This document shows positions 7,203 to 16,166 of a DNA stretch of 64,000 bases, piece after piece. Within the stretch, counting starts at the first letter, position 1, and each line of letters opens with the position of its first letter. This DNA is from Clostridia bacterium (lineage in GTDB: Bacteria; Bacillota; Clostridia; Oscillospirales; Acutalibacteraceae): assembly GCA_017398425.1 (NCBI GenBank), contig JAFQFZ010000047.1, positions 1 through 64,000 of the forward strand, in the 5' to 3' direction. A program made the translations under genes and the position numbers. The notes beneath the pieces are model-generated. The model did not search any database. It was not told the origin of the DNA and saw only the letters and a program-made list of their open reading frames with translations.

Positions 7203-8078
7203 TTGACCAATCGTGTCAGAAAAGCTGTCATTCCCGCGGCGGGACTCGGCACTCGTGTTCTTCCCATCTCCAAAGCCTGCCCCAAAGAAATGCTCCCCAT
7301 CGTGGATAAACCCGCGATCCAATACATCGTCGAGGAAGCGGTCGCTTCCGGCATTACCGATATTCTCATCATCACCAACCGCGGCAAAGGGATCATCGAG
7401 GATCACTTTGACCATGCGATCGAACTGGAAGAGCGTTTGGAAGCCGCCGGTCGCATCGAAGAACTCGAGGCGGTGCGCCGCATTACCGATATGGCGAACA
7501 TCTACTTCCTGCGCCAAAAGGAGACCAAGGGTCTCGGTCACGCGGTCAACTGTGCGCGTTCCTTTGTCGGGGATGAGCCGTTTGCCGTGCTGTACGGCGA
7601 CGACGTCATCATCGGCGAGGACCCCGCTTGCGGTCAGCTGTGCCGCGCCTACGAAAAGTACGGCAAAGGCACGGTCGGCATCAAAGAGGTCACCCCCGAG
7701 CAGATCGTGAAATATTGCTCGTTGGCGGTCGAGCCGCTCGGCGAACGCGTATACGGCGTCAGCGATATGATCGAAAAGCCGTCGAAAGACCAGATCATGT
7801 CCCTGTTCTCCATCCTCGGTCGTTGCGTGTTGCCGCCCGAGATCTTTGACATTCTCGACAACACGCCGCCCGGTGCCGGCGGTGAGATCCAGCTGACCGA
7901 TGCGATGCGTACCCTGGCGGTGCGCGACGGCATGGTCGGCGTTGATTACACCGGCACGCGTTACGACATGGGCAACAAGCTCGGTATCCTGCAAGCGACC
8001 TGCGAAGTGGCGCTCTCGCGACCCGATCTTGCTCCGGCGTTTTCCGCCTATCTGAAAGACCTCGTCAGCAAGCTGTGA
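7203..8078 (+). CDS. galU: UTP-glucose-1-phosphate uridylyltransferase
   Basis: The 291-residue protein matches bacterial GalU in length and motifs: the nucleotide-binding AAGLGTRVLPISKACPKEML (residues 11-30), VLYGDDV, IEKP and GEIQLTDAM. It makes UDP-glucose from UTP and glucose-1-phosphate for cell-surface glycans. The start is TTG at 7203, fixed by AGGAGG at 7189-7194 with eight bases spacing; no ATG is near. The gene is separated from the next one by 25 bases and the two probably share a transcript. Confidence 0.94.
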   Translation: MTNRVRKAVIPAAGLGTRVLPISKACPKEMLPIVDKPAIQYIVEEAVASGITDILIITNRGKGIIEDHFDHAIELEERLEAAGRIEELEAVRRITDMANIYFLRQKETKGLGHAVNCARSFVGDEPFAVLYGDDVIIGEDPACGQLCRAYEKYGKGTVGIKEVTPEQIVKYCSLAVEPLGERVYGVSDMIEKPSKDQIMSLFSILGRCVLPPEIFDILDNTPPGAGGEIQLTDAMRTLAVRDGMVGVDYTGTRYDMGNKLGILQATCEVALSRPDLAPAFSAYLKDLVSKL

Positions 8079-8103
8079 TTGATAAAAAAAGGAGTGACCC
8101 GAC

Positions 8104-9141
8104 ATGAGCAAATTGCGCATCGGCGTTGTGGGCGCCGGTAACATCTCCGTCAACGCCCACCTCCCCGCCTACCAAGAAATTGACAACGTCGAAGTGGTGG
8201 CGATCGCAGATCTCGATCTCGACCGTGCCAAAGCGGCTGCGGAGAAATTCCACATTCCGCAAGCTTTTGATTCCGTGGAAGCGATGCTTGAGGGCGCCGA
8301 ACTGGATGCTATCGACATCTGCACCTGGAACAACGGACACGCGCCGGTTTGTATTGCCGCCGCAAAAGCCGGCAAACACGTCGTCTGCGAAAAGCCGATG
8401 GCGAAGGATCTTGCCGATGCCAAAGCAATGGAACAAGCCATCAAGGACGCGGGTGTCGCCTTCATGCTCGCTGTTCCCGGTCGCTTCAACACCCAAAACA
8501 TGGCGGTGCGCGAGATGCTCGAAGCCGGTGAACTCGGCGACGTGTACTACGCGAAGGTTGCCAACGTGCGCCGTCGCGGTACGCCGAGCGGTTGGTTCAC
8601 CGACAAGAAAACGTCGGGCGGCGGACCCGTCATCGACATCGGTGTGCACAGCATCGATGCCGCATGGTATTTGATGGGCACTCCGAAACCCACCCGCGTG
8701 AGTGCGCAGGTGTTCGCGCCCCACGGCGATTATCAAACCAAGGGTGTCGGTCGTTGGCAAGGTATCCCCTGCCCCGACAACCAATTCGACTGTGAAGATT
8801 CGGGTGCCGGCATCATCCACTTTGAAAACGGCGCGGCGATGCTGTTTGAAGCGACGTGGGCGTTCAACGGTCCGAATCACACCGACGTGCAGGTCGTCGG
8901 CAGTAAAGCCGGCGTGACGCTGGATCCGCTGACCGTCTACGGTGAGCGCGTCGGCTACCTCAGCGATGATGTGATCACCGTCGGCGAAAATAACCGTTTT
9001 GCCGAAGAGCTCAAACACTTTGCCGATTGCGTTTTGAACAACAAAACGCCGAAATATCCGCTCGAGCAAGCGGTGCAGATGCAAGAGATGCTTCAGGCCA
9101 TCTACGATTCCGCCGACCAAAACAAGGAAGTCACCTTATAA
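8104..9141 (+). CDS. Gfo/Idh/MocA-family oxidoreductase
   Basis: The 345-residue protein has the N-terminal NAD(P) Rossmann motif VVGAGNIS, the family signature CEKPMAKDLADAKAM with the catalytic Lys (near residue 98), and a C-terminal GFO_IDH_MocA alpha/beta domain with GGGPVIDIGVHSIDAAWYLMG. Members oxidise or reduce sugars, inositols and sugar nucleotides. Position behind galU suggests a sugar or sugar-nucleotide substrate, but this is only context. AAAGGAG precedes the start; a terminator follows. Confidence 0.9.
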   Translation: MSKLRIGVVGAGNISVNAHLPAYQEIDNVEVVAIADLDLDRAKAAAEKFHIPQAFDSVEAMLEGAELDAIDICTWNNGHAPVCIAAAKAGKHVVCEKPMAKDLADAKAMEQAIKDAGVAFMLAVPGRFNTQNMAVREMLEAGELGDVYYAKVANVRRRGTPSGWFTDKKTSGGGPVIDIGVHSIDAAWYLMGTPKPTRVSAQVFAPHGDYQTKGVGRWQGIPCPDNQFDCEDSGAGIIHFENGAAMLFEATWAFNGPNHTDVQVVGSKAGVTLDPLTVYGERVGYLSDDVITVGENNRFAEELKHFADCVLNNKTPKYPLEQAVQMQEMLQAIYDSADQNKEVTL

Positions 9142-9158
9142 TCCTAAAACAACAAAAA

Positions 9159-9197
9159 GCGTTCGATTCTCCAAAACGAATCGAACGCCTTTTTTTA
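9159..9197. terminator. Terminator between converging genes
   Basis: An 11-bp stem (9159-9169 with 9178-9188), eight-base loop, then a run of seven T; the left side is A-rich, so it may serve both strands. Confidence 0.85.
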
Positions 9198-9500
9198 TTG
9201 CAGATGATAAACGATCGTGTGACCGCCCGCTTCAAACACCATACCTTCGTCCCGCTTTGACCAGTCGAAGGAGCCTGTGTCGGTCTCGAAGTAGATCCCG
9301 TCGTCATCGGCGGTGTACGTTCCCGAGGCGACCCATTGATCGTTGCTGTCAAACATCAGGCAAGTGCCGTCGTCATAGAGCTGAAAATAGTAGGTGGAGG
9401 GATCGTCGTTGACCCAACAACCGACGACCGATGTTTCACGCGCGCAACCGCCGCACAGCAAGCACAACGCCGCCGTCGCACCGCAAAGCCATCGCCGCAC
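9195..9500 (-). CDS. Small lipoprotein of unknown function
   Basis: A 101-residue protein with the signal peptide RRWLCGATAALCLLCGGC, whose lipobox LCGGC gives an N-terminal cysteine after cleavage. The mature 80 residues (VVGCWVNDDPSTYYFQLYDDGTCLMF...GTYTADDDGIYF...) read as a small beta-sheet domain of the type in which a G.W.... motif opens a lipocalin-like or DUF5640-like fold. The start is GTG at 9500: AAAGGAGGGGA stands in front, and no ATG is suitably placed. It follows the chromate-transporter pair by 19 bases and is probably the last gene of that operon. Confidence 0.75.
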   Translation of the reverse strand: MRRWLCGATAALCLLCGGCARETSVVGCWVNDDPSTYYFQLYDDGTCLMFDSNDQWVASGTYTADDDGIYFETDTGSFDWSKRDEGMVFEAGGHTIVYHLQ

Positions 9501-9519
9501 GCTATCCCCTCCTTTGTTG

Positions 9520-10128
9520 TCAGATCCAGAATTTATCGATATAACCCCCGGCAATGCCCAGCGCCGCCGACAGCAGGATCACCACCACGGGGTGCACCTT
9601 TTTGAACACCAGCACGAGCATCCATGCGAAAATAAACAGGGACATATAAAACGGTACGGTCGTCACCGCGGCGGCAATTTGATCCCACAGCGACAGCGTC
9701 GGCATTTCCGCCATCATCGGCAAGAACACGTCCGCCGCCATGCCGAGCACCGCCGAAGCGATCAAACCGACGACCACGGGACGCAGTCCCGTCATGCATC
9801 CCGCGACGATACGACTGCGCTTAAATTTTTCGTAGATGCGCGCGACAAGGAGGATCACCAAAAAGGACGGCAACACCACACCGAGTGTTGCGCACACCGC
9901 ACCGAACACATTCCCGCCCGTTGTTTCCGTGCCGACATAGGTGGCGATGTTGATGGCAAAAGGACCGGGGGTGCTTTCGCTGACGGCGATGAAATCGGTG
10001 ATCTGTTGCGAGGACATCCAGCCGTTTGCCACCACACGCTCCTGAATGAGCGGCAACATCGCATAGCCACCGCCGAACGTGAACAGTCCGATCAAAAAGA
10101 AGGTATAAAACAGTTCCCAAAAAATCAC
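9520..10128 (-). CDS. Chromate transporter half-protein (second of a pair)
   Basis: The 202-residue membrane protein is a single CHR domain with the signature FTFGGGYAMLPLIQERVV near the N-terminus and STPGPFAINIATYVG, typical of short-chain ChrA halves that work as heterodimers. The start is GTG at 10128, overlapping the stop of the upstream half by four bases (GTGA) with AAGGAG upstream, so the two are translationally coupled. The family exports chromate in some bacteria; in gut anaerobes the natural substrate is not known. Confidence 0.9.
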   Translation of the reverse strand: MIFWELFYTFFLIGLFTFGGGYAMLPLIQERVVANGWMSSQQITDFIAVSESTPGPFAINIATYVGTETTGGNVFGAVCATLGVVLPSFLVILLVARIYEKFKRSRIVAGCMTGLRPVVVGLIASAVLGMAADVFLPMMAEMPTLSLWDQIAAAVTTVPFYMSLFIFAWMLVLVFKKVHPVVVILLSAALGIAGGYIDKFWI

Positions 10129-10691
10129 AGCGTCTTCTCCTTTCTCGCCATCACGAGGGAGGTGACAAGACCGACAAGCGCGCACGCTACGATGATATAG
10201 ATCACGTTGATGTCGGTGAACGCCGCCACAAGGAAGCTGCCCGCCATCAGAATATACGACAGCGCCGATTTCGGGCATTTTTTGTACATCGTCCACAGCG
10301 CTTTAATGATGAGCGCCAGCACACCGGCACGAATGCCGTTGAACGCAAACTGCACGATTTCGTTGTTTTGGAACTGGTTGAGGATCAAGGCGATCAGCGA
10401 AATGATCACAAACGACGGCAACACCACACCGAGGGTCGCACACACCGCGCCGAACACGCCGCAGGTCTTATAGCCGACGAAGGTGGCGGAATTGACGGCA
10501 ATGGGGCCGGGGGTGGATTCCGCGATGGCGATGATGTCGAGCATATCGTCCGATGTGATCCAGCCTTTTTTCTCCACTACTTCGCGCTCAATGAGCGGGA
10601 TCATGGCGTAGCCGCCGCCGAAGGTGAACGCGCCGATTTTCAAAAACACGCCGAGCAATGTGAGCGCGCGGCGCAAACGATGTTGTTTCAT
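10125..10691 (-). CDS. Chromate transporter half-protein (first of a pair)
   Basis: A 188-residue CHR-domain membrane protein with FTFGGGYAMIPLIEREVV and STPGPIAVNSATFVG, closely parallel to its downstream partner, as expected if one gene duplicated and the halves took opposite membrane topologies. ATG at 10691 is chosen over a TTG two codons upstream because GGAGAG lies nine bases before it. First gene of a three-gene minus-strand operon. Confidence 0.9.
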   Translation of the reverse strand: MKQHRLRRALTLLGVFLKIGAFTFGGGYAMIPLIEREVVEKKGWITSDDMLDIIAIAESTPGPIAVNSATFVGYKTCGVFGAVCATLGVVLPSFVIISLIALILNQFQNNEIVQFAFNGIRAGVLALIIKALWTMYKKCPKSALSYILMAGSFLVAAFTDINVIYIIVACALVGLVTSLVMARKEKTL

Positions 10692-10730
10692 ACACAAGTT
10701 CTCTCCGCTTCTCTGAAAGGGTTCATCGGT

Positions 10731-10759
10731 ATTATAGCCGCTTTTTGCGAAAAAAGCAA
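10731..10759 (-). promoter_or_regulatory. Promoter of the chromate-transporter operon
   Basis: On the minus strand TTGCTT (10754-10759), 17-base spacer, TATAAT (10731-10736). It lies back to back with the methyltransferase promoter, only two bases apart at the -35 elements. Confidence 0.65.
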
Positions 10760-10761
10760 CC

Positions 10762-10790
10762 TTGCAAAGCCGCTTTGTTTCTGGTATGAT
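10762..10790 (+). promoter_or_regulatory. Promoter of the RNA methyltransferase pair
   Basis: TTGCAA (10762-10767), 17-base spacer, TATGAT (10785-10790), 32 bases before the start codon. Confidence 0.65.
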
Positions 10791-10822
10791 AGAAGCACCA
10801 AAACGAAAAGGAACGAAACAGC

Positions 10823-12187
10823 ATGGCGCTTCGCAAAAACGAACTCATTGAATTGCATATTCACGGCATGACCGCCGAGGGAAACGGCGTCGGACGCGCC
10901 GAAGACGGCATGGCGGTGTTCGTGCCGAAAACGGCGGTCGGCGATATCATCCGTTGCCGCATCGTCAAGGTCGAAAAACGCCTGGCGTACGGCATCGTCG
11001 ACACGCTCCTCACCCCTTCCACCGACCGCACCGACGACTTCGGTTGTGCGGTGTACGGCAAGTGCGGCGGCTGTGTGTTTCGTCACGTCACTTATGAAGC
11101 GGAGCTTCGCTATAAAGAGCAACGCGTCAAGGATGCCTTCGCGCGCATCGCGGGGTTATCCCCCGACTTTTTGCCGATCGTCGGCAGTGAAAAGGCGAAC
11201 GGCTACCGCAACAAGGCGCAGTATCCCGTCGACGGCACCGCCTCTGCCCCCTGCATCGGCTTTTATGCGCCGCGCAGTCACCGCGTCATCGAACAGCGCG
11301 ACTGTGCGTTGCAACCGCTCGAGTTTCGCCGCGTACTCGACGCGGTCGCCGATTGGATGACCGCAAGCGGCGTGGAGCCGTATAACGAACAGACTAAGAG
11401 CGGCTTGCTTCGTCACATCTATCTGCGCAAGGGTATGAAAACCGATGAGCTGATGGTGTGTCTGGTGTGCACAAGCGGCAAATTGCCGAAAACGGACAAG
11501 CTTGTCAACGCACTTTGCGAGATTCCGTCGGTAACATCCGTATGTGTCAACATCAATCGCCGTGACACCAACGTCATCCTCGGCGACGACACCTTCGCGC
11601 TCTACGGCGAGGCAAGCATCACCGACGAATTATGCGGACTGCGGTTTCGCCTTTCGCCGCGCTCCTTTTATCAAGTCAACCGCGACCAAGCCGAACGGCT
11701 GTATACCATCGCCGCCGATGCCGCCGCGTTAAAGGAGGAGGACGTGCTTCTCGATCTCTACTGCGGTACCGGTACCATCGGCCTGTCGATGGCCAAACGC
11801 GTCAAGCAACTCATCGGGGTCGAGATCGTCGCCCCTGCCGTAGAGGATGCACGCAAAAACGCCGAAGAAAACGGCATCGAAAACGCGCGGTTTCTCTGCG
11901 CGGATGCCGCCAAGGCTGCCGCTCAGCTCGAAAAAGAAGGCATCCGCCCGTCGGTCATTGTGCTTGATCCGCCGCGCAAAGGTTGCGACCGCGCCCTTTG
12001 CGAAACGGTGGCACGCATGGCTCCCGACCGCGTGGTCTATATTTCGTGCGACCCCGCCACGCTCGCCAGAGATTGCGGCGTGTTTGCCGAATGCGGCTAC
12101 GAAACCGGGTGGGCGCAACCCGTCGATATGTTCCCGCGCACCGCGCACGTAGAGTGTGTCGCTTTGCTCTGCAAAGCGACACCGTGA
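10823..12187 (+). CDS. 23S rRNA (uracil-5)-methyltransferase, RlmD/RlmCD type, with TRAM domain
   Basis: The 454-residue protein starts with a TRAM RNA-binding domain (about 1-60). Four cysteines for a [4Fe-4S] cluster follow (C75, C81, C84, C161), then the SAM motif LDLYCGTGTIGLS and the catalytic cysteine C409 in YISCDPATLARD. This is the TrmA/RumA family that makes 5-methyluridine in 23S rRNA (positions 747/1939 in known members) or tRNA; which uridine is modified cannot be decided here. A paralogue lacking TRAM follows after 30 bases. Confidence 0.9.
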   Translation: MALRKNELIELHIHGMTAEGNGVGRAEDGMAVFVPKTAVGDIIRCRIVKVEKRLAYGIVDTLLTPSTDRTDDFGCAVYGKCGGCVFRHVTYEAELRYKEQRVKDAFARIAGLSPDFLPIVGSEKANGYRNKAQYPVDGTASAPCIGFYAPRSHRVIEQRDCALQPLEFRRVLDAVADWMTASGVEPYNEQTKSGLLRHIYLRKGMKTDELMVCLVCTSGKLPKTDKLVNALCEIPSVTSVCVNINRRDTNVILGDDTFALYGEASITDELCGLRFRLSPRSFYQVNRDQAERLYTIAADAAALKEEDVLLDLYCGTGTIGLSMAKRVKQLIGVEIVAPAVEDARKNAEENGIENARFLCADAAKAAAQLEKEGIRPSVIVLDPPRKGCDRALCETVARMAPDRVVYISCDPATLARDCGVFAECGYETGWAQPVDMFPRTAHVECVALLCKATP

Positions 12188-12217
12188 TATACATCAAATC
12201 CAAAGGATGGTACCGCT

Positions 12218-13345
12218 ATGCTTTGTCCTCACGCGAAAAAATGCAGTGGTTGTCAACTGCAAAACATGGACTACGAAGAACAGCTCTGCTTCAAGCAGGC
12301 CACATGCGTCAAACTGCTCGGACGCTTCACGTTTCTCGATGAGATCATCGGGATGAAGCATCCGTTTCATTATCGCAACAAGGTGCAAGCGGCGTTCGGT
12401 TTTCGCCACGGGCGCGTCATTTCGGGTGTGTACCAATCCGCCACCGGTAACATCATCCCCGTCGATTCCTGCCTTTTGGAGGACGAAGGTGCCGATCGCA
12501 TCATCGTAAGCATCCGCAAGCTGTGCGAATCCATGAACGTCCACGCCTACGACAACCGCACGGGACGCGGGTTTCTCCGCCATGTGCTGGTGCGCACCGC
12601 CGTAAACGGCGATACGATGGTGGTGCTTGTCACCACCAAAGGCGATTTTCCGTCGCGAAGCCTCTTTGTCAAAAAGCTGCTCAAGCTCCACCCCGAGATC
12701 ACCACGGTGGTGCGTAACATCAACCCCACCGATAAGGGCTTGATGCTCGGCGACCAAAGCGAAGTGTACTACGGCGACGGCTTCATCACCGACACCGTGT
12801 GCGACCTGACGTTTCGCGTCAGCCCGAAATCGTTCTTCCAAGTCAACCGCACCCAAACCGAGGTGCTGTACAAAAAGGCACTCGCCTTTGCTCGTCTGAC
12901 GGGCAAGGAGCGCGTGCTTGACGCCTATTGCGGTACGGGTACGATCGGTCTTGTGATGGCGAAATACGCCAAAGAGGTGCTCGGTGTGGAACAAAACCGC
13001 GACGCGGTGAAAGACGCCAAAGTCAACGCCGAGCAAAACGGGATCAAAAACATCCGCTTTGTCGGCGCGGATGCCGGCAAATTTATGGATCGGCTCGCCG
13101 CCGAGGGTGAAACCATCGACGTGGTCGTCACCGACCCGCCGCGCGCGGGATGCAGTCCACAATTCCTCAAAAGCGTGATCACGCTGTCCCCGAAACGCAT
13201 CGTTTACGTTTCGTGCAATCCCGAGACGCTCGCGCGCGACCTGCACACTCTGCGCAAGGGCGGCTATAAGGTCAAGAAGATCCAACCCGTCGATATGTTC
13301 CCCTACACCGCCCACGTCGAGACGGTGACGCTGTTGGAACGATAA
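12218..13345 (+). CDS. RNA (uracil-5)-methyltransferase paralogue without TRAM domain
   Basis: The 375-residue protein begins directly at the iron-sulfur part (C3, C9, C12, later C85), followed by LDAYCGTGTIGLV and the catalytic C333 in YVSCNPETLARD. Compared with its upstream neighbour it lacks the N-terminal TRAM domain; otherwise the fold order is the same, including matching MFP.TAHVE near the C-terminus. AAAGGATGG precedes the start. The pair may divide labour between two uridine sites. It is the second gene of a two-gene operon, closed by a terminator. Confidence 0.88.
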   Translation: MLCPHAKKCSGCQLQNMDYEEQLCFKQATCVKLLGRFTFLDEIIGMKHPFHYRNKVQAAFGFRHGRVISGVYQSATGNIIPVDSCLLEDEGADRIIVSIRKLCESMNVHAYDNRTGRGFLRHVLVRTAVNGDTMVVLVTTKGDFPSRSLFVKKLLKLHPEITTVVRNINPTDKGLMLGDQSEVYYGDGFITDTVCDLTFRVSPKSFFQVNRTQTEVLYKKALAFARLTGKERVLDAYCGTGTIGLVMAKYAKEVLGVEQNRDAVKDAKVNAEQNGIKNIRFVGADAGKFMDRLAAEGETIDVVVTDPPRAGCSPQFLKSVITLSPKRIVYVSCNPETLARDLHTLRKGGYKVKKIQPVDMFPYTAHVETVTLLER

Positions 13346-13349
13346 ATTT

Positions 13350-13384
13350 CCGCCGTGGGAGCAATCCCACGGCGGTTTGTATTT
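13350..13384 (+). terminator. Terminator after the methyltransferase pair
   Basis: An 11-bp perfect GC-rich stem (13350-13360 with 13365-13375), GCAA tetraloop, then TTTGTATTT. Confidence 0.85.
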
Positions 13385-13405
13385 CACACAGCGGCATGCT
13401 ATAAT
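13377..13405 (+). promoter_or_regulatory. Promoter of the large ECF sigma gene
   Basis: TTGTAT (13377-13382), 17-base spacer, TATAAT (13400-13405). The -35 overlaps the terminator tail of the previous operon. It is a housekeeping-type rather than an ECF-type promoter. Confidence 0.55.
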
Positions 13406-13500
13406 AAAAATAAATTTCCAAACACCCAACCTTTTCCTTTCGCTTTCGCTCTTATAGGTGAAAGCCCTCAAAACCGACCTCGAAAGAAAGGACGTACACC

Positions 13501-16116
13501 ATGAACGATTACAGTGTCAAAACCGACAGCGATCTTGTCAAGCTGACGCTTTGCGGCAACAGTAAGGCGTACGAAGAATTGGTCGTTCGCCACGAACGTG
13601 CCGTCAAAGGCACCGCCATGAAAGTGACGGGTAACGAGTATTCCGCCAAGGACGCGTCGCAGGATGCGTTCGTATCGGCGTGGATGCATCTCGATGCCCT
13701 GCGCGAGCACGACAAATTCCGTTCATGGGTATGTTCCATCGCGAAGAATCACGCTCGCCGTCTGCATGCCCATTACTGCGCGGCGGTACCCGACATCAGT
13801 CTGCATCTTCTCGAGAATGTGGATCTGACGGACAGCGGCGAGGACGACCTGCTCGGTCATTTGTCGCTCGGCGCACAAGCGGAGTTGGAACGCGACGAGC
13901 GTTTGCACGAAGCGGTGGAAGCACTCAGCGAAAAGATTCGCGAGGCGATCACACTTCACTATTTCGAGGGGTATTCGGTGAAGGACATTGCTAAGAAACT
14001 GTCTCTTCCGGAGGGGACGGTCAAGTGGCGCCTTTGTGAGGGCCGACGTCAACTCAGAAAGGAGTATGGTGTTATGGAGACTACCTACAATGAAAACGAA
14101 TCGTTGGTGCGTCGCGTGATGCGCCAAGTGGAAGAGCTCAAGCTCTGGCGACTGAAAAACGATCGAACGGGATTCGAAGCCGATTATCGTGCCACTCTGG
14201 CGGCGGTCGAAGCGCTGGATGAATCGACCGAAAAACAGTATATGCTTGCCGATGTGCTCATTCGCGGTGTATGGTGGATCGACGGCGAAAAGAACGAGGC
14301 GATGCTCGCGCGTGTCAAAGAATCCGCCGAAAAAAGTCGCAACGAAGAGGTTCTGACGAGTGTACTGAGCAACGAATGGGACGGCTTGTCCAATAGCGAA
14401 ACGCTTGTAAAAATTCGCGATGAGCAGATTCCGTATCTTGAAAAACTCGGCTTCACCAAAGCGCTCGGCTATGCACATTTTTGGCTTGCACGTGGTTATC
14501 TGAAGGAAGGTAACCAAGAAGACGCCCTTCTCATGTTCCGCAAAGTGCTGACTATTTTGACACCTGCCGACATGTACTATGCCAACGCCTTGTCGGCCAT
14601 CGCTATGATGAAGCGTCGTCAGGAGATCACCGTAACAAACGACCGCCATTTTGAATATAGCGCCACCGCGGAAGTTCTCAAAACGATTGACGGCAAGCTG
14701 TATTTCTGGGCACAGCCGGGATTCAGCACAGTCTGGGGCGCCGGTTTGGCGGATAGCTTGCTGTTCAACTGTTCTCTGTGCGACAATCTTATCGTGGATT
14801 CAGATATGCAGTGCGGTGAAACACGACTCAGCTCCGATGGGCAGACAAAGCTGACCTTTGCACAGGACGGCGTGACCGTGACAACACAAGCAGGCGTGTT
14901 TGAGAACTGCAAAGTGTTCACGATCACCGACTCCACGACATCCTTTTTAACCTATGTGGAAACCGTCTTTTGCGACGGCGTCGGTCTGATCAAGCAGACC
15001 TCCCACGGTTGGGACGGCGAATGTGTGTGGGAACTCGCAGACTACAAAGCAGACGGTGACGGTGCGTTTCCGCTGAGTGTTGGAAACTTTTGGGATTATG
15101 CCATTATGAACAACGACGGCATCATCTACGATGTGATCAACCGCTTTGAGGTGATCTATGCGGACGGTGATACCGCCAATCTGTCGGGATTCCATTTCAT
15201 ACACATTAAGGGGTATGACGATACGTGGAGCGGGCTGATGCTCAATGCCCGCCGCAACTACGTCATTGAACATCCCGACGGAACAGAGGAACTGGACGGA
15301 AAAGTTCTTGATCTTTTGGATCGTGCCGCCGCCGTTGCCGAGACGCCGCGTCAAAAGCGACATACCGCAATCGCCAAGGATGTGATGACCCGCATCATCG
15401 AGGGTGATCCCAAAGCAAATCCTGAGTACACGCAGTACGGCTGCTGGAACTTCTTTGATCCGCAGAAGATCGCGTTCCGAAACGGCAGGATCATCGTGGA
15501 CGATAACGATGTCAGTTTGAGCGGCAAGCTTAGCTTTGAGTGGAAACAAATGCGAATCAAAGGCCTCAGCTTTGACGGTTGGAAGGTGTTTTACAACTTC
15601 CTCTACGATATGTTCAGCGATTTTGCCGAAGGCATCTGGTCGGAGGATTGGGTGCCCGGCTATCATTGGGAAAAGAAGCATCGGAATTACAAGTCGTGGA
15701 GACGAAAGTACGATACTGTGCTGGATGTTCTTGCGGATGAGACCGTCACGACCAAAGCAGGCACGTTTGAAAATTGCCGCCATGTCGTGATCAATGTCAC
15801 GCCCGATGAAAATTACCGCACGGGCAAAAAGGAATACTGGTATGCGCCGAACGTCGGTGTTGTCAAGATGTTCGCCTATAACCCCGACGGCGAAACCGAG
15901 CATTGCACATGGGAGCTGACCGAGTACAGCGGCACGGGCGAGGGCTATTTCCCCGTAGCCGACGGACTCTTCCGTCGCTATGAGCCTGTTGTTCTCGGTG
16001 ACGGCTACCACGCATGGGTGGAATACACCTTCGATGTCGAGGACGACGACGTGATCATGTTCCGTAATGCTTGCGGCACACGCGACCGCGAAGCTCACGA
16101 AGCTGATCAAGAATAA
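13501..16116 (+). CDS. ECF sigma factor with a very long C-terminal sensor-like extension
   Basis: The first 190 residues of this 871-residue protein are an ECF sigma factor. Region 2 covers about 10-80 (AKDASQDAFVSAWMHLDALREHDKFRSWVCSIA) and region 4 about 135-190 (REAITLHYFEGYSVKDIAKKLSLPEGTVKWRL). Then comes a helical, TPR-like part (about 195-380). The remaining 480 residues contain two copies of a beta-rich module (near 456-525 and 746-815) sharing TT.AG.FENC..., a GVGL/GVGV turn, C.WEL..Y and G.FP. No membrane helix or signal peptide is visible, so the extension is probably cytoplasmic. No anti-sigma gene is adjacent. AAAGGA precedes the ATG. Confidence 0.85.
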   Translation: MNDYSVKTDSDLVKLTLCGNSKAYEELVVRHERAVKGTAMKVTGNEYSAKDASQDAFVSAWMHLDALREHDKFRSWVCSIAKNHARRLHAHYCAAVPDISLHLLENVDLTDSGEDDLLGHLSLGAQAELERDERLHEAVEALSEKIREAITLHYFEGYSVKDIAKKLSLPEGTVKWRLCEGRRQLRKEYGVMETTYNENESLVRRVMRQVEELKLWRLKNDRTGFEADYRATLAAVEALDESTEKQYMLADVLIRGVWWIDGEKNEAMLARVKESAEKSRNEEVLTSVLSNEWDGLSNSETLVKIRDEQIPYLEKLGFTKALGYAHFWLARGYLKEGNQEDALLMFRKVLTILTPADMYYANALSAIAMMKRRQEITVTNDRHFEYSATAEVLKTIDGKLYFWAQPGFSTVWGAGLADSLLFNCSLCDNLIVDSDMQCGETRLSSDGQTKLTFAQDGVTVTTQAGVFENCKVFTITDSTTSFLTYVETVFCDGVGLIKQTSHGWDGECVWELADYKADGDGAFPLSVGNFWDYAIMNNDGIIYDVINRFEVIYADGDTANLSGFHFIHIKGYDDTWSGLMLNARRNYVIEHPDGTEELDGKVLDLLDRAAAVAETPRQKRHTAIAKDVMTRIIEGDPKANPEYTQYGCWNFFDPQKIAFRNGRIIVDDNDVSLSGKLSFEWKQMRIKGLSFDGWKVFYNFLYDMFSDFAEGIWSEDWVPGYHWEKKHRNYKSWRRKYDTVLDVLADETVTTKAGTFENCRHVVINVTPDENYRTGKKEYWYAPNVGVVKMFAYNPDGETEHCTWELTEYSGTGEGYFPVADGLFRRYEPVVLGDGYHAWVEYTFDVEDDDVIMFRNACGTRDREAHEADQE

Positions 16117-16125
16117 CCTGTAAAA

Positions 16126-16159
16126 ATCCCCCGTGCATCCTTCAGGATGCACGGGGGAT
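16126..16159 (-). terminator. Terminator between the converging sigma operons
   Basis: A 15-bp perfect stem (16126-16140 with 16145-16159), TTCA loop. A T-run follows only on the minus strand, so it mainly ends the minus-strand operon, though the hairpin may also protect the plus-strand mRNA end. Confidence 0.8.
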
Positions 16160-16166
16160 CGTCCTC

